Assembly (NCBI RefSeq): GCF_017377775.1
Contig: NZ_JAFVLN010000015.1
Coordinates: forward strand, 62,001-126,000
Source of the DNA: Streptomyces sp. VRA16 Mangrove soil
GTDB lineage: Bacteria; Actinomycetota; Actinomycetes; Streptomycetales; Streptomycetaceae
Direction of reading: 5' to 3'
Length of the DNA: 64,000 nt
Below are positions 52,328 through 61,108 of the stretch, one piece after another. The translations under genes were made by a program, and so were the position numbers. The notes under the pieces are model-generated. The model was not told the origin of the DNA. It worked only from the letters and a program-made list of their open reading frames with translations, and did no database searches. Each line of letters starts with the position of its first letter. Positions within the stretch are counted from its first letter, which is position 1.

Positions 52328-53419
52328 GTGAACACCACCGTGAGCAACAGGACGGCCTGCGTGGCCCTGGCCGTCGGGCTCGGGCTCGTCACGCTGTCCG
52401 CGTGCGGGTCGTCGTCCGACACGTCGTCCGGGTCCGGTTCCAAGACCGTCACCCTCGTCAGCCATGACTCATGGGCCGTCTCGAAGAGCGTGCTCGCCGA
52501 CTTCGAGAAGAAGTCCGGCTACAAGGTGAAGGTCCTCAAGGACGGCGACGCGGGAGAGGCCGTCAACAAGGCCATCCTCTCCAAGGGCAACCCGCAGGGC
52601 GACGTCTTCTTCGGCGTCGACAACACCCTGCTGTCCCGCGCGCTCGACAACGGCATCTTCACCTCGTACAAGGCCAAGGGGCTGAGCGAGGTGAAGAGTC
52701 AGTATCAGCTCGATGCCGCGAAGAACCGCGTCACGCCCATCGACACCGGCTCCATCTGCGTCAACTACGACAAGAAGTACTTCACGGAGCACCACCTCAC
52801 CCCGCCGTCGTCCTTCGCCGATCTGACCAAGAGCGCGTACAAGAACCTGCTCGTCACCGAGAACGCCTCGACGTCCTCGCCGGGGCTCGGGTTCCTGCTC
52901 GGGACCGCCGCGCAGTACGGCGACGACGGCTGGCAGGCGTACTGGAAGCAGCTCAAGGCCAACGGCGTGAAGGTCGTCGACGGCTGGGACCAGGCGTACA
53001 ACGAGGAGTTCAGCGGCAGCTCCGGCGGCAAGAAGGCCGGCGGTGAGCGGCCCCTCGTCGTGTCGTACGCGTCGTCGCCGCCCGCCGAGGCCATCTACTC
53101 CGACCCGCAGCCCAAGACCTCGCCGGTCGGGGTCGCGACCGGAACCTGCTTCCAGCAGATCGAGTTCGCCGGGCTGCTCGACGGAGCGAAGAACGAGAAG
53201 GGCGGACAGGAGCTCATCGACTTCCTGGTCTCCCAGGAGTTCCAGCAGGACATGCCGCTCAACATGTTCGTCGACCCGGTGACCAAGAACGCCACCGCGC
53301 CCGCCGACTACACCAAGTACGCGGTCCAGGTCGCGGATCCCGAGACGATGGCGCCGCGCAAGATCGCGGACAACCGTGACGAGTGGGTCAAGTCGTGGAC
53401 GTCGCTCGTACTGAAGTAG
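52328..53419 (+). CDS. thiB: Thiamine-type ABC transporter substrate-binding lipoprotein
   Basis: This 363-residue lipoprotein has a lipobox LSAC with Cys26. The mature protein has the extracellular solute-binding pattern of the thiamine/iron group: TVTLVSHDSWAVSKSVLADF, DVFFGVDNTLLSRAL, VNYDKKYFTEHHL, SSPGLGFLLGTAAQYG and VVSYASSPPAEAIYS. A TPP riboswitch directly upstream supports thiamine or thiamine precursor uptake. GTG 52328 follows the AGGAGG site that the platform hairpin can cover. Confidence 0.93.
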   Translation: MNTTVSNRTACVALAVGLGLVTLSACGSSSDTSSGSGSKTVTLVSHDSWAVSKSVLADFEKKSGYKVKVLKDGDAGEAVNKAILSKGNPQGDVFFGVDNTLLSRALDNGIFTSYKAKGLSEVKSQYQLDAAKNRVTPIDTGSICVNYDKKYFTEHHLTPPSSFADLTKSAYKNLLVTENASTSSPGLGFLLGTAAQYGDDGWQAYWKQLKANGVKVVDGWDQAYNEEFSGSSGGKKAGGERPLVVSYASSPPAEAIYSDPQPKTSPVGVATGTCFQQIEFAGLLDGAKNEKGGQELIDFLVSQEFQQDMPLNMFVDPVTKNATAPADYTKYAVQVADPETMAPRKIADNRDEWVKSWTSLVLK

Positions 53420-55080
53420 TCCGCAAGCAGCGGGTGCGCCGGGGGAGCGCGGCGCGGCTCGGTCTGATGGCCGTGCCCGTCGCGTTCTTCGCGGTGTTCT
53501 TCGCCTACCCGGTCGTCTCGATCGTCGAGCGCGGGCTGCACGTCGACGGGGCGTGGCAGTTCGGGCGGATCCTCGACGTGCTCGGGCAGTCCGACATCCG
53601 GCACGTGCTGTGGTTCACGGTGTGGCAGGCGCTCGCGTCGACCGCGCTGACCCTGCTGATCGCGCTGCCGGGCGCCTATGTCTTCGCGCGGCTCGACTTT
53701 CCCGGCAAGCAGGTGCTGCGGGCGGTCGTGACCGTGCCGTTCGTGCTGCCGACCGTGGTGGTGGGCACCGCGTTTCTCGCGCTGCTCGGGCAGGGCGGGC
53801 TGCTGGACCACCTGTGGGGCGTGCGGCTCGACACGACGGTGTGGGCGATTCTGCTCGCGCACGTCTTCTTCAACTACGCCGTCGTGGTGCGGACCGTCGG
53901 CGGCCTGTGGGCGCAGCTCGACCCCCGGCAGGAGGAGGCCGCGCGGATGCTCGGCGCCTCGCGCCTCGCGGCGTGGCGCACGGTGACGCTGCCGGCGCTC
54001 GGGCCCGCCGTCGCGGCGGCCGCGCTGATGGTCTTCCTGTTCACCTTCACGTCGTTCGGCGTCGTGCAGATCCTCGGCGGACCGGGCTTCTCGACGCTTG
54101 AGGTCGAGATCTACCGGCAGACCGCGCAGATCTTCGACCTGTCGACCGCCGCCGTGCTGACCATCGTGCAGTTCGTCGCCGTCGGGCTGATCCTGTGCGT
54201 CCACGCGTGGACCGTGCGACGCCGGGAGAGCGCGCTGCGGCTGGTCGACGCGGCGGGGACGGCGCGACGGCCCCGCGGAGCCGGCCAGTGGGCGCTCCTT
54301 GCCGGCGTGCTGGCGAGCGTCGCGGTGCTGATCCTGTTGCCGCTCGGCGTGCTCGTGCAGCGGTCGCTCGACACACCGGGCGGCATCGGGTTCGCCTACT
54401 ACCGCGAGCTGACCTCGGCCGACGGCGGCACCTTCCTCGTACCGCCGATCGACGCCGTCCGGAACTCCCTGGAGTACGCGCTCGCCGCCACGGCCGTCGC
54501 GCTGCTGATCGGCGGGCTCGCCGCGGCCGCGCTGACCCGGCGGGCCGGGCGGCTCGTACGCGGCTTCGACGCGCTGCTGATGCTGCCGCTCGGGGTGTCG
54601 GCGGTGACCGTCGGGTTCGGGTTCCTGATCACCCTCGACAAGCCGCCGCTCGATCTGCGCCAGTCGTGGTGGCTGGTGCCGCTCGCCCAGGCGCTGGTCG
54701 GTGTCCCCTTCGTCGTACGGACCATGCTGCCCGTCCTGCGCGCCGTCGACGGACGCCTCCGGGAGGCCGCCGCCGTGCTCGGCGCCTCGCCGCTGCGGGC
54801 GTGGCGCGAGGTCGATCTGCCGATGGTGCGGCGGGCGCTGCTGATCGCCGCAGGGTTCGCGTTCGCCGTGTCGCTCGGCGAGTTCGGGGCGACCGTGTTC
54901 ATCGCGCGGCCAGACAACCCGACCCTGCCGGTCGCCGTGGCGCGTCTGCTCGGCCGGGCGGGCGACCTCAACTACGGGCAGGCGATGGCCCTTTCGACGA
55001 TCCTCATGGTCGTCTGCGCCGTCTCGCTGCTCCTGCTGGAACGACTGCGGCCCGCGAAGGCCGCGACCGGGGAGTTCTGA
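53395..55080 (+). CDS. thiP: Thiamine-type ABC transporter permease
   Basis: This permease of about 561 residues has two fused transmembrane halves, as expected for ThiP-type iron/thiamine permeases. The EAA-like motifs are QEEAARMLGASRLAAWRTVTLP and LREAAAVLGASPLRAWREVDLP, each in one half. Twelve helices are expected. GTG 53395 lies inside the last codons of thiB (25-base overlap); GTG 53383 is an alternative. The stop overlaps the thiQ start (TGATG). Confidence 0.93.
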   Translation: MDVARTEVVRKQRVRRGSAARLGLMAVPVAFFAVFFAYPVVSIVERGLHVDGAWQFGRILDVLGQSDIRHVLWFTVWQALASTALTLLIALPGAYVFARLDFPGKQVLRAVVTVPFVLPTVVVGTAFLALLGQGGLLDHLWGVRLDTTVWAILLAHVFFNYAVVVRTVGGLWAQLDPRQEEAARMLGASRLAAWRTVTLPALGPAVAAAALMVFLFTFTSFGVVQILGGPGFSTLEVEIYRQTAQIFDLSTAAVLTIVQFVAVGLILCVHAWTVRRRESALRLVDAAGTARRPRGAGQWALLAGVLASVAVLILLPLGVLVQRSLDTPGGIGFAYYRELTSADGGTFLVPPIDAVRNSLEYALAATAVALLIGGLAAAALTRRAGRLVRGFDALLMLPLGVSAVTVGFGFLITLDKPPLDLRQSWWLVPLAQALVGVPFVVRTMLPVLRAVDGRLREAAAVLGASPLRAWREVDLPMVRRALLIAAGFAFAVSLGEFGATVFIARPDNPTLPVAVARLLGRAGDLNYGQAMALSTILMVVCAVSLLLLERLRPAKAATGEF

Positions 55081-56150
55081 TGGTGCCGATGCTGGAGCTG
55101 GCCGACGCGACCGTACGGTTCGGTGGGCGCGCCGCGCTCGACGCGGTGGACCTGGACGTCGCCGAGCACGAGATCGTGTGCGTGCTCGGGCCGAGCGGCA
55201 GCGGCAAGTCGACGCTGCTGCGGGTCGTCGCCGGGCTGCAGGACCTCGACGGCGGGCGAGTGCTGCTCGGCGGCCGTGACCAGCGCGGGGTGCCCGCGCA
55301 CAAGCGGGGCGTGGGCCTGATGTTCCAGGACCACCAGCTGTTCCCGCAGCGGGACGTGGGCGCCAACGTCGCCTTCGGGCTGCGCATGCACGGCGCGTCG
55401 AAGGGCGAACAGGCCGACAGAGTGGGGGAGTTGCTGTCCCTCGTCGGGCTGCCCGGCGCCGAGCGGCGGGCCGTCGCGGCGCTCTCCGGCGGCGAGCAGC
55501 AGCGCGTCGCCCTCGCCCGCGCGCTGGCACCGCGGCCCCGGCTGCTGATGCTGGACGAACCGCTCGGCCAGCTCGACCGCTCCCTGCGCGAACGCCTGGT
55601 CGTCGAACTGAGGGAACTCTTCGGCGAGTTGGGGACCACCGTGCTCGCCGTCACGCACGACCAGGGCGAGGCCTTCGCGCTCGCCGACCGGGTCGTGGTG
55701 ATGCGCGACGGACGCATCGCCCAGTCCGGCACGCCCCTTGAGGTGTGGCAGCACCCCGCGGACGAGTTCGTGGCCCGTTTCCTCGGCTTCGACAACGTCG
55801 TGGAGGCGACCGTCTCCGGCGAGGCCGCCGACACCCCGTGGGGCAAGGTCCCGGTGCCCGCCGGCGCCGTGCACGGCCCCGGCCGGATCCTCGTACGACC
55901 GGCCGGTGTACGTCTCGTCGACGCCGCCGAAGCCCAGCTGACCTGCACCGTCGCCGCCCGCACCTTCCGCGGCACCCACGTCGCCCTGCAGCTCGCGCCC
56001 GAGGGCGCGCCCCGCCTCGAAGCGGCGTGCGCGCTGCGCGAGGCGCCGGAGGTGGGGGACGCGGTGGGCGTCGTGTTCGACGCTGCGGAGATCGTGGTGC
56101 TCGGCCGGGGCGCGGCCCCGGACGGGGCAGGGCGGCCCGCCGACGGGTGA
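55080..56150 (+). CDS. thiQ: Thiamine-type ABC transporter ATP-binding protein
   Basis: This 356-residue ATPase has Walker A GPSGSGKST (about residues 37-45), Q-loop LMFQDHQLFP, signature LSGGEQQRVALARAL, Walker B LLMLDEPLGQLD and an H-loop VTHDQGEAF. A C-terminal OB-like regulatory domain follows (ILVRPAGVRLVDAAEAQLTC). It overlaps thiP by one base, so thiBPQ is one operon controlled by the riboswitch. Confidence 0.94.
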   Translation: MVPMLELADATVRFGGRAALDAVDLDVAEHEIVCVLGPSGSGKSTLLRVVAGLQDLDGGRVLLGGRDQRGVPAHKRGVGLMFQDHQLFPQRDVGANVAFGLRMHGASKGEQADRVGELLSLVGLPGAERRAVAALSGGEQQRVALARALAPRPRLLMLDEPLGQLDRSLRERLVVELRELFGELGTTVLAVTHDQGEAFALADRVVVMRDGRIAQSGTPLEVWQHPADEFVARFLGFDNVVEATVSGEAADTPWGKVPVPAGAVHGPGRILVRPAGVRLVDAAEAQLTCTVAARTFRGTHVALQLAPEGAPRLEAACALREAPEVGDAVGVVFDAAEIVVLGRGAAPDGAGRPADG

Positions 56151-56284
56151 CCACGGCCACCACCCGCACCACGTACGGCAGTTCGCCGCGCCCGCCCGCA
56201 GCCGTGCCCGTCCGAACAAAGCCGTACGGGACGGCCCCCGGCCTGCTCGGCCGGTGACCGCCCCGTACGACCGCGAGAGGAGCG

Positions 56285-56977
56285 TCAGCTCTTGGCGCCG
56301 CCGCGCTTGCGCAGCGCGAAGACCACGCCGCCGCCCGCGACGACGAGGGCCGCCGCGATGCCCGCGATCAGGCCGGTGTTCGAGCTGGCGCCGGTCTCGG
56401 CCAGGTTCGAGTCACCCGCGGGCGAGGCCGAGTTGGCCGGGGCCGGGGCCGCGGCCGAGGACGTCGGGGCCGACGGGGTCGGGGTCGCCGACTTCGTGGG
56501 CGCCGAGGCGCTGGGCGTGGGCTTCGGCGTCGTGGACTGCGACGGGGTCGACGTCGACGTCGCGGCGCACGCCTTGTCCGGCGTCGTCAGGTCCGGCTTG
56601 ATGTCTTCGTCGACCTTGTCGGACGCCTTGACGCGGACCCGGAACTGCGTGCCGGGCGCCCAGTCGTAGGCGAAGTCGACGCTCACACCCTCACCCGTCG
56701 GGTGGTCGATGTGCTTCGTGCCGATGGTGCGGTCTTCCTCGCCGCTCCCGGCGCTCATCTTGATGTACAGCGTGATGTCGGCGGGCGTGCCCGAGGCGTC
56801 CTTGTCCGTGACACGGATGATGCCGTGGCCGTCGGAGGTGCAGGTCGCCTCGGCGCTGAAGTCACGGATGCTGCAGGCCGAAGCCGTACCGGCGACACCC
56901 AGGGTGAGAGCCGTCGCGGCGCACGCGGCGCCGGCGAGACGCACGGCGCGTGCGGATATGCGGGGGGTTGGGGACAC
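56285..56977 (-). CDS. LAETG-anchored cell-surface protein
   Basis: This 230-residue protein has a signal peptide (AVRLAGAACAATALTLGVAGTASA), an N-terminal globular domain with beta-strand character, a long Ser/Thr/Pro/Ala linker, the sortase motif LAETGASS, a hydrophobic helix (GLIAGIAAALVVAGGGVVFAL) and a basic tail (RKRGGAKS). LAxTG is the class E sortase signal in Streptomyces. The protein should be cell-wall-linked. The function of the N-terminal domain is unknown. The GTG follows AAGGAC. Confidence 0.88.
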   Translation of the reverse strand: MSPTPRISARAVRLAGAACAATALTLGVAGTASACSIRDFSAEATCTSDGHGIIRVTDKDASGTPADITLYIKMSAGSGEEDRTIGTKHIDHPTGEGVSVDFAYDWAPGTQFRVRVKASDKVDEDIKPDLTTPDKACAATSTSTPSQSTTPKPTPSASAPTKSATPTPSAPTSSAAAPAPANSASPAGDSNLAETGASSNTGLIAGIAAALVVAGGGVVFALRKRGGAKS

Positions 56978-57113
56978 GGTTGTCCTTCACGTGATCATGT
57001 ACGGGGAGAGGGGTGGCGCGCGAAGCTGACCGCTTCCTTCTCGGCACCCCCACGGTCCCCTCACGTTTACAAGCGCCCGTGACGCAGCGTCAATACACTG
57101 CGGAACCCCAGGA

Positions 57114-58259
57114 TCAGTCTTGACCGGTCCTTGACCCCTCGATCCGTTTCAGTGCCTCCCCGGCCTCCTCCACGGTGTCGACGAGCGCGATCCTCGACTC
57201 CATCGAACGGCCCCGGGCGAGGGACTGCAGGAGCGGCCACGTCGGCAGCCGCTCGGTCCAGTGGGCGCGGTCGACGAGGACCATCGGCGTCGGCTCGCCG
57301 CGCGACTCGTAGTAGTTGGGCGTGGCGTTGTCGAAGATCTCCTGCACCGTGCCCGCCGCGCCCGGCAGGAAGATCACGCCCGCGGTGGAGCGGGCCAGCA
57401 GGCCGTCCTCGCGGGTGGCGTTCGCGAAGTACTTGGCGAGGTGGGACGCGAACGCGTTCGGCGGCTCGTGGCCGTAGAACCAGGTGGGGATGCCGACCGA
57501 GGCCCCGCCGCCGGGCCAGCGCCCGCGCACGTCGAACGCGGCCGCCGCCCAGTCCGTGACCGACGGCGTGAACGACGGTGCCTTCGCGAGGAGTTGGAGC
57601 GCCTCGTCCAGCATCGAGTCGTCGTGCGGCGCGGCGTACGCGCCCAGGTTCGCCGCCTCCATCGCGCCGGGGCCGCCGCCCGTCGCCACCGTGAACCCGG
57701 CGCGCGCCAGCGTCCGTCCCAGGGCCGCCGCGCCCGCGTACGCCTCCGTGCCGCGGGCCATCGCATGGCCGCCCATCACGCCCACCACCCGCGCCCCGGC
57801 GAGGAGTTCGTCCAGCGCGTCGGAGATCGAGTCGTCGTGCACGGCCCGCAGCATCGAGGCGAAGACGTCGCCGTCGGCCTTGGTCTGCTGGAACCAGGTG
57901 TACGCGCCGGCGTCCGGCGTCGCCTCGTACCCCTCGGCCAGCCCCTCGAACAGCTCGTCGGGCGTGTAGAGGTGGCCGCGGTACGGGTCGAAGGGCAGGC
58001 CCGGCACGGGCGGGAAGACGAGCGCGCCGCGGGCCCTGACCGAGGCCGCCGTCTCCGGCTCCATGGGGCAGCCGAGGAATATGGCGCCCTCGACCTCGGT
58101 GGCGAGCAGAAGCTCGGTGCGGTCCGTCAGGTCGACGGACTGCACCCGGTGCCCGGCGAGGCTGCCGCGGGCGGCAGCCTCGTCGAACTCGGTGAGCGTC
58201 TCGATCTCGCGATCGGACGTGGTGCTGGGCAGGGCGGGATCATGGGGTGTCGGCTGCAC
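57114..58259 (-). CDS. LOG-family (lysine decarboxylase-like) protein
   Basis: This 381-residue protein belongs to the LOG superfamily, in which some members release free cytokinin bases by cleaving nucleoside monophosphates. The signature regions are GVMGGHAMARGT, ATGGGPGAMEAANLGA and FLPGAAGTVQEIF, where canonical members have PGGxGTxxE. The first Gly of the GG pair is kept and the second is Ala. The N-terminal 130 residues are extra compared with classical 190-residue LOGs. A long-form subgroup is known in actinobacteria; its role is not established. Confidence 0.85.
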   Translation of the reverse strand: MQPTPHDPALPSTTSDREIETLTEFDEAAARGSLAGHRVQSVDLTDRTELLLATEVEGAIFLGCPMEPETAASVRARGALVFPPVPGLPFDPYRGHLYTPDELFEGLAEGYEATPDAGAYTWFQQTKADGDVFASMLRAVHDDSISDALDELLAGARVVGVMGGHAMARGTEAYAGAAALGRTLARAGFTVATGGGPGAMEAANLGAYAAPHDDSMLDEALQLLAKAPSFTPSVTDWAAAAFDVRGRWPGGGASVGIPTWFYGHEPPNAFASHLAKYFANATREDGLLARSTAGVIFLPGAAGTVQEIFDNATPNYYESRGEPTPMVLVDRAHWTERLPTWPLLQSLARGRSMESRIALVDTVEEAGEALKRIEGSRTGQD

Positions 58260-58298
58260 ACGCCCATGCTAAACACCCGGGCCCGCACCGGGAGTTGG

Positions 58299-58715
58299 TC
58301 AGCCCTCGATGACCGACGGATCCATCCAGGCGACCTCGATGGAGTGCCCGTCCAGGTCGTCGAAGGCGCGGCCGTACATGAAGCCGTGGTCCTGCTTCTC
58401 GCCGTGCTCGGTGCCGCCCGCCGCGATGGCCCGCTCGACCAGCTCGTCGACCTTCTCCCGGCTCTCGGCGCTGAGGCAGACCAGGACCTCGCTGCTGATG
58501 CGCGAGTCGACGATGGTCTTGTGGGTGAAGCCCGCGTACTTCTCCTTGGTCATCAGCATCAGGATGATGGTGTCGCTGATCACGACGGAGGACGCGGTCT
58601 CGTCCGTGAACTGCTGGTTGATGGAGAAGCCGAGCTCCGTGAAGAACTTCTTGGAGGCGTCCAGGTCGCTCACGGCCAGGTTCACGAAGATCATCTGCTG
58701 GTACTGAGTGGTCAT
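58299..58715 (-). CDS. VOC-superfamily (glyoxalase-like) protein
   Basis: This 138-residue protein has the vicinal oxygen chelate pattern MIFVNLAVSDLDASKKFFTE at the N-terminus and a C-terminal GRAFDDLDGHSIEVAWMD. Members include glyoxalases, dioxygenases and resistance proteins; I cannot assign a substrate. ATG 58715 is the family start; the open frame extends far upstream but that part is antisense noise over other genes. Confidence 0.88.
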   Translation of the reverse strand: MTTQYQQMIFVNLAVSDLDASKKFFTELGFSINQQFTDETASSVVISDTIILMLMTKEKYAGFTHKTIVDSRISSEVLVCLSAESREKVDELVERAIAAGGTEHGEKQDHGFMYGRAFDDLDGHSIEVAWMDPSVIEG

Positions 58716-58792
58716 GACGGGACCGTCGCCTTCTGTATCGGATGCTGTCGTGTCGTTCGTACGCTGGGTTAGACGCACGGGAGCACCGAAAG

Positions 58793-59995
58793 TCATCGCG
58801 GAATCAGCGGAATTGCCGAAAGTTCCGCGACGGCCCAGGTCAGCGGCGCGAAGACGGCGAACAGAGCGCCCACGCGCAGCGCCGCCGCACCGCGCAGCAT
58901 CGTCGCGGGGGCGCCGAGCCGCAGCAGCGCCGCCGTGGTGTGCCTGCGCGTCTGGCGGGCCTCGACGGCCGCCGTCAGCAGGGTGGCGACGGTGCAGCCG
59001 ACGACCAGGGCCGCGCCGAGCGCGGTCAGCGGGCCGAGGCCGGGGTCGGCGCCCGCGTACAGGACGACCGCCGCGTACGTCCCCGAGGCGACCGCGCACA
59101 CCACGCCGAGCGGGTGGCCGATGCGCCGCGCCTCCTCCTGGAGCACGCGCCCGGCGAGCAGCCGCACCGCCCCGGGCCGCACCGCCTGCAGGGCGCGCCC
59201 GCACTGGTAGGTCAGACCGGGACCGGCGAGGGCGAGGCCGATCGCGGTGAGCGCCCAGCCGGCCAGCACCCCGGCGGAGGAGCCCGCGAGCCCGCCCGGC
59301 ATGCGGAAGCCGCCGGCGCCGCGGGCGTGCGAGGCGTAGGTCTCCACGGCGAGCCCGGCGGCGAGCAGCGCGATGCCCCACGGCAGCCCGGTCGGTGCGG
59401 GGGTCGGCAGCGGTGTGTCCTCGGCGCTGGAGCCGCTCGCCGCAGCGGACCGGCCGGAACCGCTCGACGCGCCGGCCTTCGCGGTCTTCTGCGGGCGCAG
59501 CACGACGGCGGACGACACCGACGCCACCAGCGGCACGAACGTCAGCAGGGTCAGCGCGGCGGCCAGCGGCAACGGCCGGTCGGCGGCGAGGAGTCCACGG
59601 GCCGCGCCGTCGAACGGCAGCCCCGACAGATCGCCCCGCAGGTGCAGGAAGAACAGCAGCGCCAGCATGGAGCCCAGCGTGCAGGCGATGGCGGTGGAGA
59701 TCGCCGAGAGCAGGGTCAGCCGGGCCGGGCCGAGGCCCACCGCCGACAGGCCCGCGCGCGGCTTCGTACCGGGATCGGAGCGGGCCACGGCGACCGCGAA
59801 GTAGACGGTGGCCGCCAGCGGGACGGCGCACCAGGCGAGCCGGAGACGGGAGTCGGCCGGGGCGGCGGGGTGGCCCATCGCATGGCCGAGCGTGCACAGC
59901 AGCAGGAACCCGGTGCCGGCCGACGCGGCGGCCACCAGGAGTCTGCGGACCTGGACGAGGGGATGGGCGCCGCGGGCTAGACGGAGACTGAGCAC
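58793..59995 (-). CDS. ABC-type permease-like membrane protein
   Basis: This 400-residue protein has roughly eight to ten hydrophobic segments (for example RRLLVAAASAGTGFLLLCTL, LALLFFLHL, LTLLTFVPLVASVSSAVVL, PLGVVCAVASGTYAAVVLYA). The C-terminal half resembles FtsX/MacB-like permeases but the similarity is weak. It overlaps the ATPase gene by 19 bases, so the two should form one exporter-like unit. The GTG at 59995 is used; the open frame continues upstream over the ATPase in another frame. Confidence 0.75.
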   Translation of the reverse strand: MLSLRLARGAHPLVQVRRLLVAAASAGTGFLLLCTLGHAMGHPAAPADSRLRLAWCAVPLAATVYFAVAVARSDPGTKPRAGLSAVGLGPARLTLLSAISTAIACTLGSMLALLFFLHLRGDLSGLPFDGAARGLLAADRPLPLAAALTLLTFVPLVASVSSAVVLRPQKTAKAGASSGSGRSAAASGSSAEDTPLPTPAPTGLPWGIALLAAGLAVETYASHARGAGGFRMPGGLAGSSAGVLAGWALTAIGLALAGPGLTYQCGRALQAVRPGAVRLLAGRVLQEEARRIGHPLGVVCAVASGTYAAVVLYAGADPGLGPLTALGAALVVGCTVATLLTAAVEARQTRRHTTAALLRLGAPATMLRGAAALRVGALFAVFAPLTWAVAELSAIPLIPR

Positions 59996-60723
59996 GCGGC
60001 CCGGCCCTCCGCGTCGGTGAGCCCGGCCGTCGGCAGATGCACCGTGGTGACCCGGCGGCCGTCGAGCAGCGCCACCGTGCGGTCGGCGAGCGCGCTGACC
60101 TCGCTGTCGTGCGTGGCGAGCACGACCGTGATGGCGTGCGAGCGGGCCGCCGCCGTCAGCGTGCGCAGCACGTGCGCGCGGTCGGCACGGTGCAGGACGG
60201 CCGTGGGCTCGTCGGCGAAGACCACGTTCGGGCCGTGCACCAGGGCGCGGGCGATGGCGACGCGCTGCCGCTCCGCCATCACCAGGGAGTGCGGGCGCTT
60301 GCGGGCGAGGTGGCCGACGTCGAGCCGGTCGAGCCACTCGTGCGCGGCGGTCTTCGCGGCGCGCCGGCCGGTGCCGCGCAGCATCAGGGGGAGCGCGGTG
60401 TTCTCCCAGACGTTCAGCTCGGGGACGAGGGCCGGCTCGGGGTCGATCCAGCCGAAACGGTCCCTCCGCAGCCGCTCGCGGGTCAGCTGGCCCATGGTGT
60501 GGACGGGGGCGCTGTTGAACCAGACCTCCCCGCCCTTCTCGGGCAGCAGCTGGCCCGAGAGGCACCGCAGGAGCGTCGTCTTGCCGGCGCCGCGCGGACC
60601 GGTGACGGCGAGGATCTCGCCCTCGCGGACGCCGAGGGAGACTCCGGAGAGCGCGGGCGAGCCGCTGTGGGAGAAGTGCAGGGCGCGTGCCCAGAGCACG
60701 TCGTTGTCCGGCGGGGCCACCAT
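59977..60723 (-). CDS. ABC transporter ATP-binding protein with degenerate motifs
   Basis: This 248-residue ATPase has a good Walker A (GPRGAGKTTLLRCL), Walker B (VVFADEPTA) and H-loop (ATHD). Other motifs differ: the Q-loop has FGWIDPEPAL instead of a Gln, the signature LSGGQ reads LVMAERQR, and the D-loop has AVLH instead of SALD. It may therefore hydrolyse ATP slowly or work asymmetrically. ATG 60723 has GAGGTG six bases upstream; GTG 60732 is an alternative. The permease partner follows with overlapping ends. Confidence 0.85.
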   Translation of the reverse strand: MVAPPDNDVLWARALHFSHSGSPALSGVSLGVREGEILAVTGPRGAGKTTLLRCLSGQLLPEKGGEVWFNSAPVHTMGQLTRERLRRDRFGWIDPEPALVPELNVWENTALPLMLRGTGRRAAKTAAHEWLDRLDVGHLARKRPHSLVMAERQRVAIARALVHGPNVVFADEPTAVLHRADRAHVLRTLTAAARSHAITVVLATHDSEVSALADRTVALLDGRRVTTVHLPTAGLTDAEGRAACSVSV

Positions 60724-61108
60724 GGCGTACACCTCGGTTCAGATCAGATATGCCGGGAGATTCCCGTCACCCGTAGGAGGGAACGAAGTTGGAGGCCGAT
60801 CGGTCACGAGGGCTCGGCTGGTACGTTCGCGCTGTGCGTGGCGAGAACCAAGCGCGCACGGGCAGTCACCTCGCTTGCGGGGCAACCGGGCTGGTTTGGA
60901 CCCGGCTGGTGTTGATCGCGGTAAGACCTGATGGGCCGCTGGCTCGTCGGGCGGCGTGAGCCAGGAAGCCCCTTCTCCGGAAGGGGCGGATTCAATGGCA
61001 CGCTAGGGATCCGACACGCGAGCCGGAGAAAAAGACACGGCCCGGCCGCCCCATCTCACTCGGATGGGGCAACCGGGCCGTCGTGCACCGCAGTCGGGGC
61101 GGGTGGGC
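60724..61108. other. 385-bp intergenic region before the ABC pair
   Basis: No gene is seen. It holds a terminator for the aminotransferase gene (61037-61081) and a second 8-bp stem (GCCCCTTC 60968-60975, GAAGGGGC 60980-60987). The promoter of the ABC pair should lie close to 60723-60800, but I cannot identify it. Confidence 0.4.
61037..61081 (-). terminator. Intrinsic terminator after the aminotransferase gene
   Basis: A two-part stem is visible: CCGGGCCGT (61073-61081) with ACGGCCCGG (61037-61045), and GATGGGGC (61063-61070) with GCCCCATC (61048-61055), separated by a small internal bulge. On the minus strand it is followed by TGTCTTTTTCTCC, a proper T-rich tail. It begins 28 bases after the aminotransferase stop. 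Confidence 0.85.
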
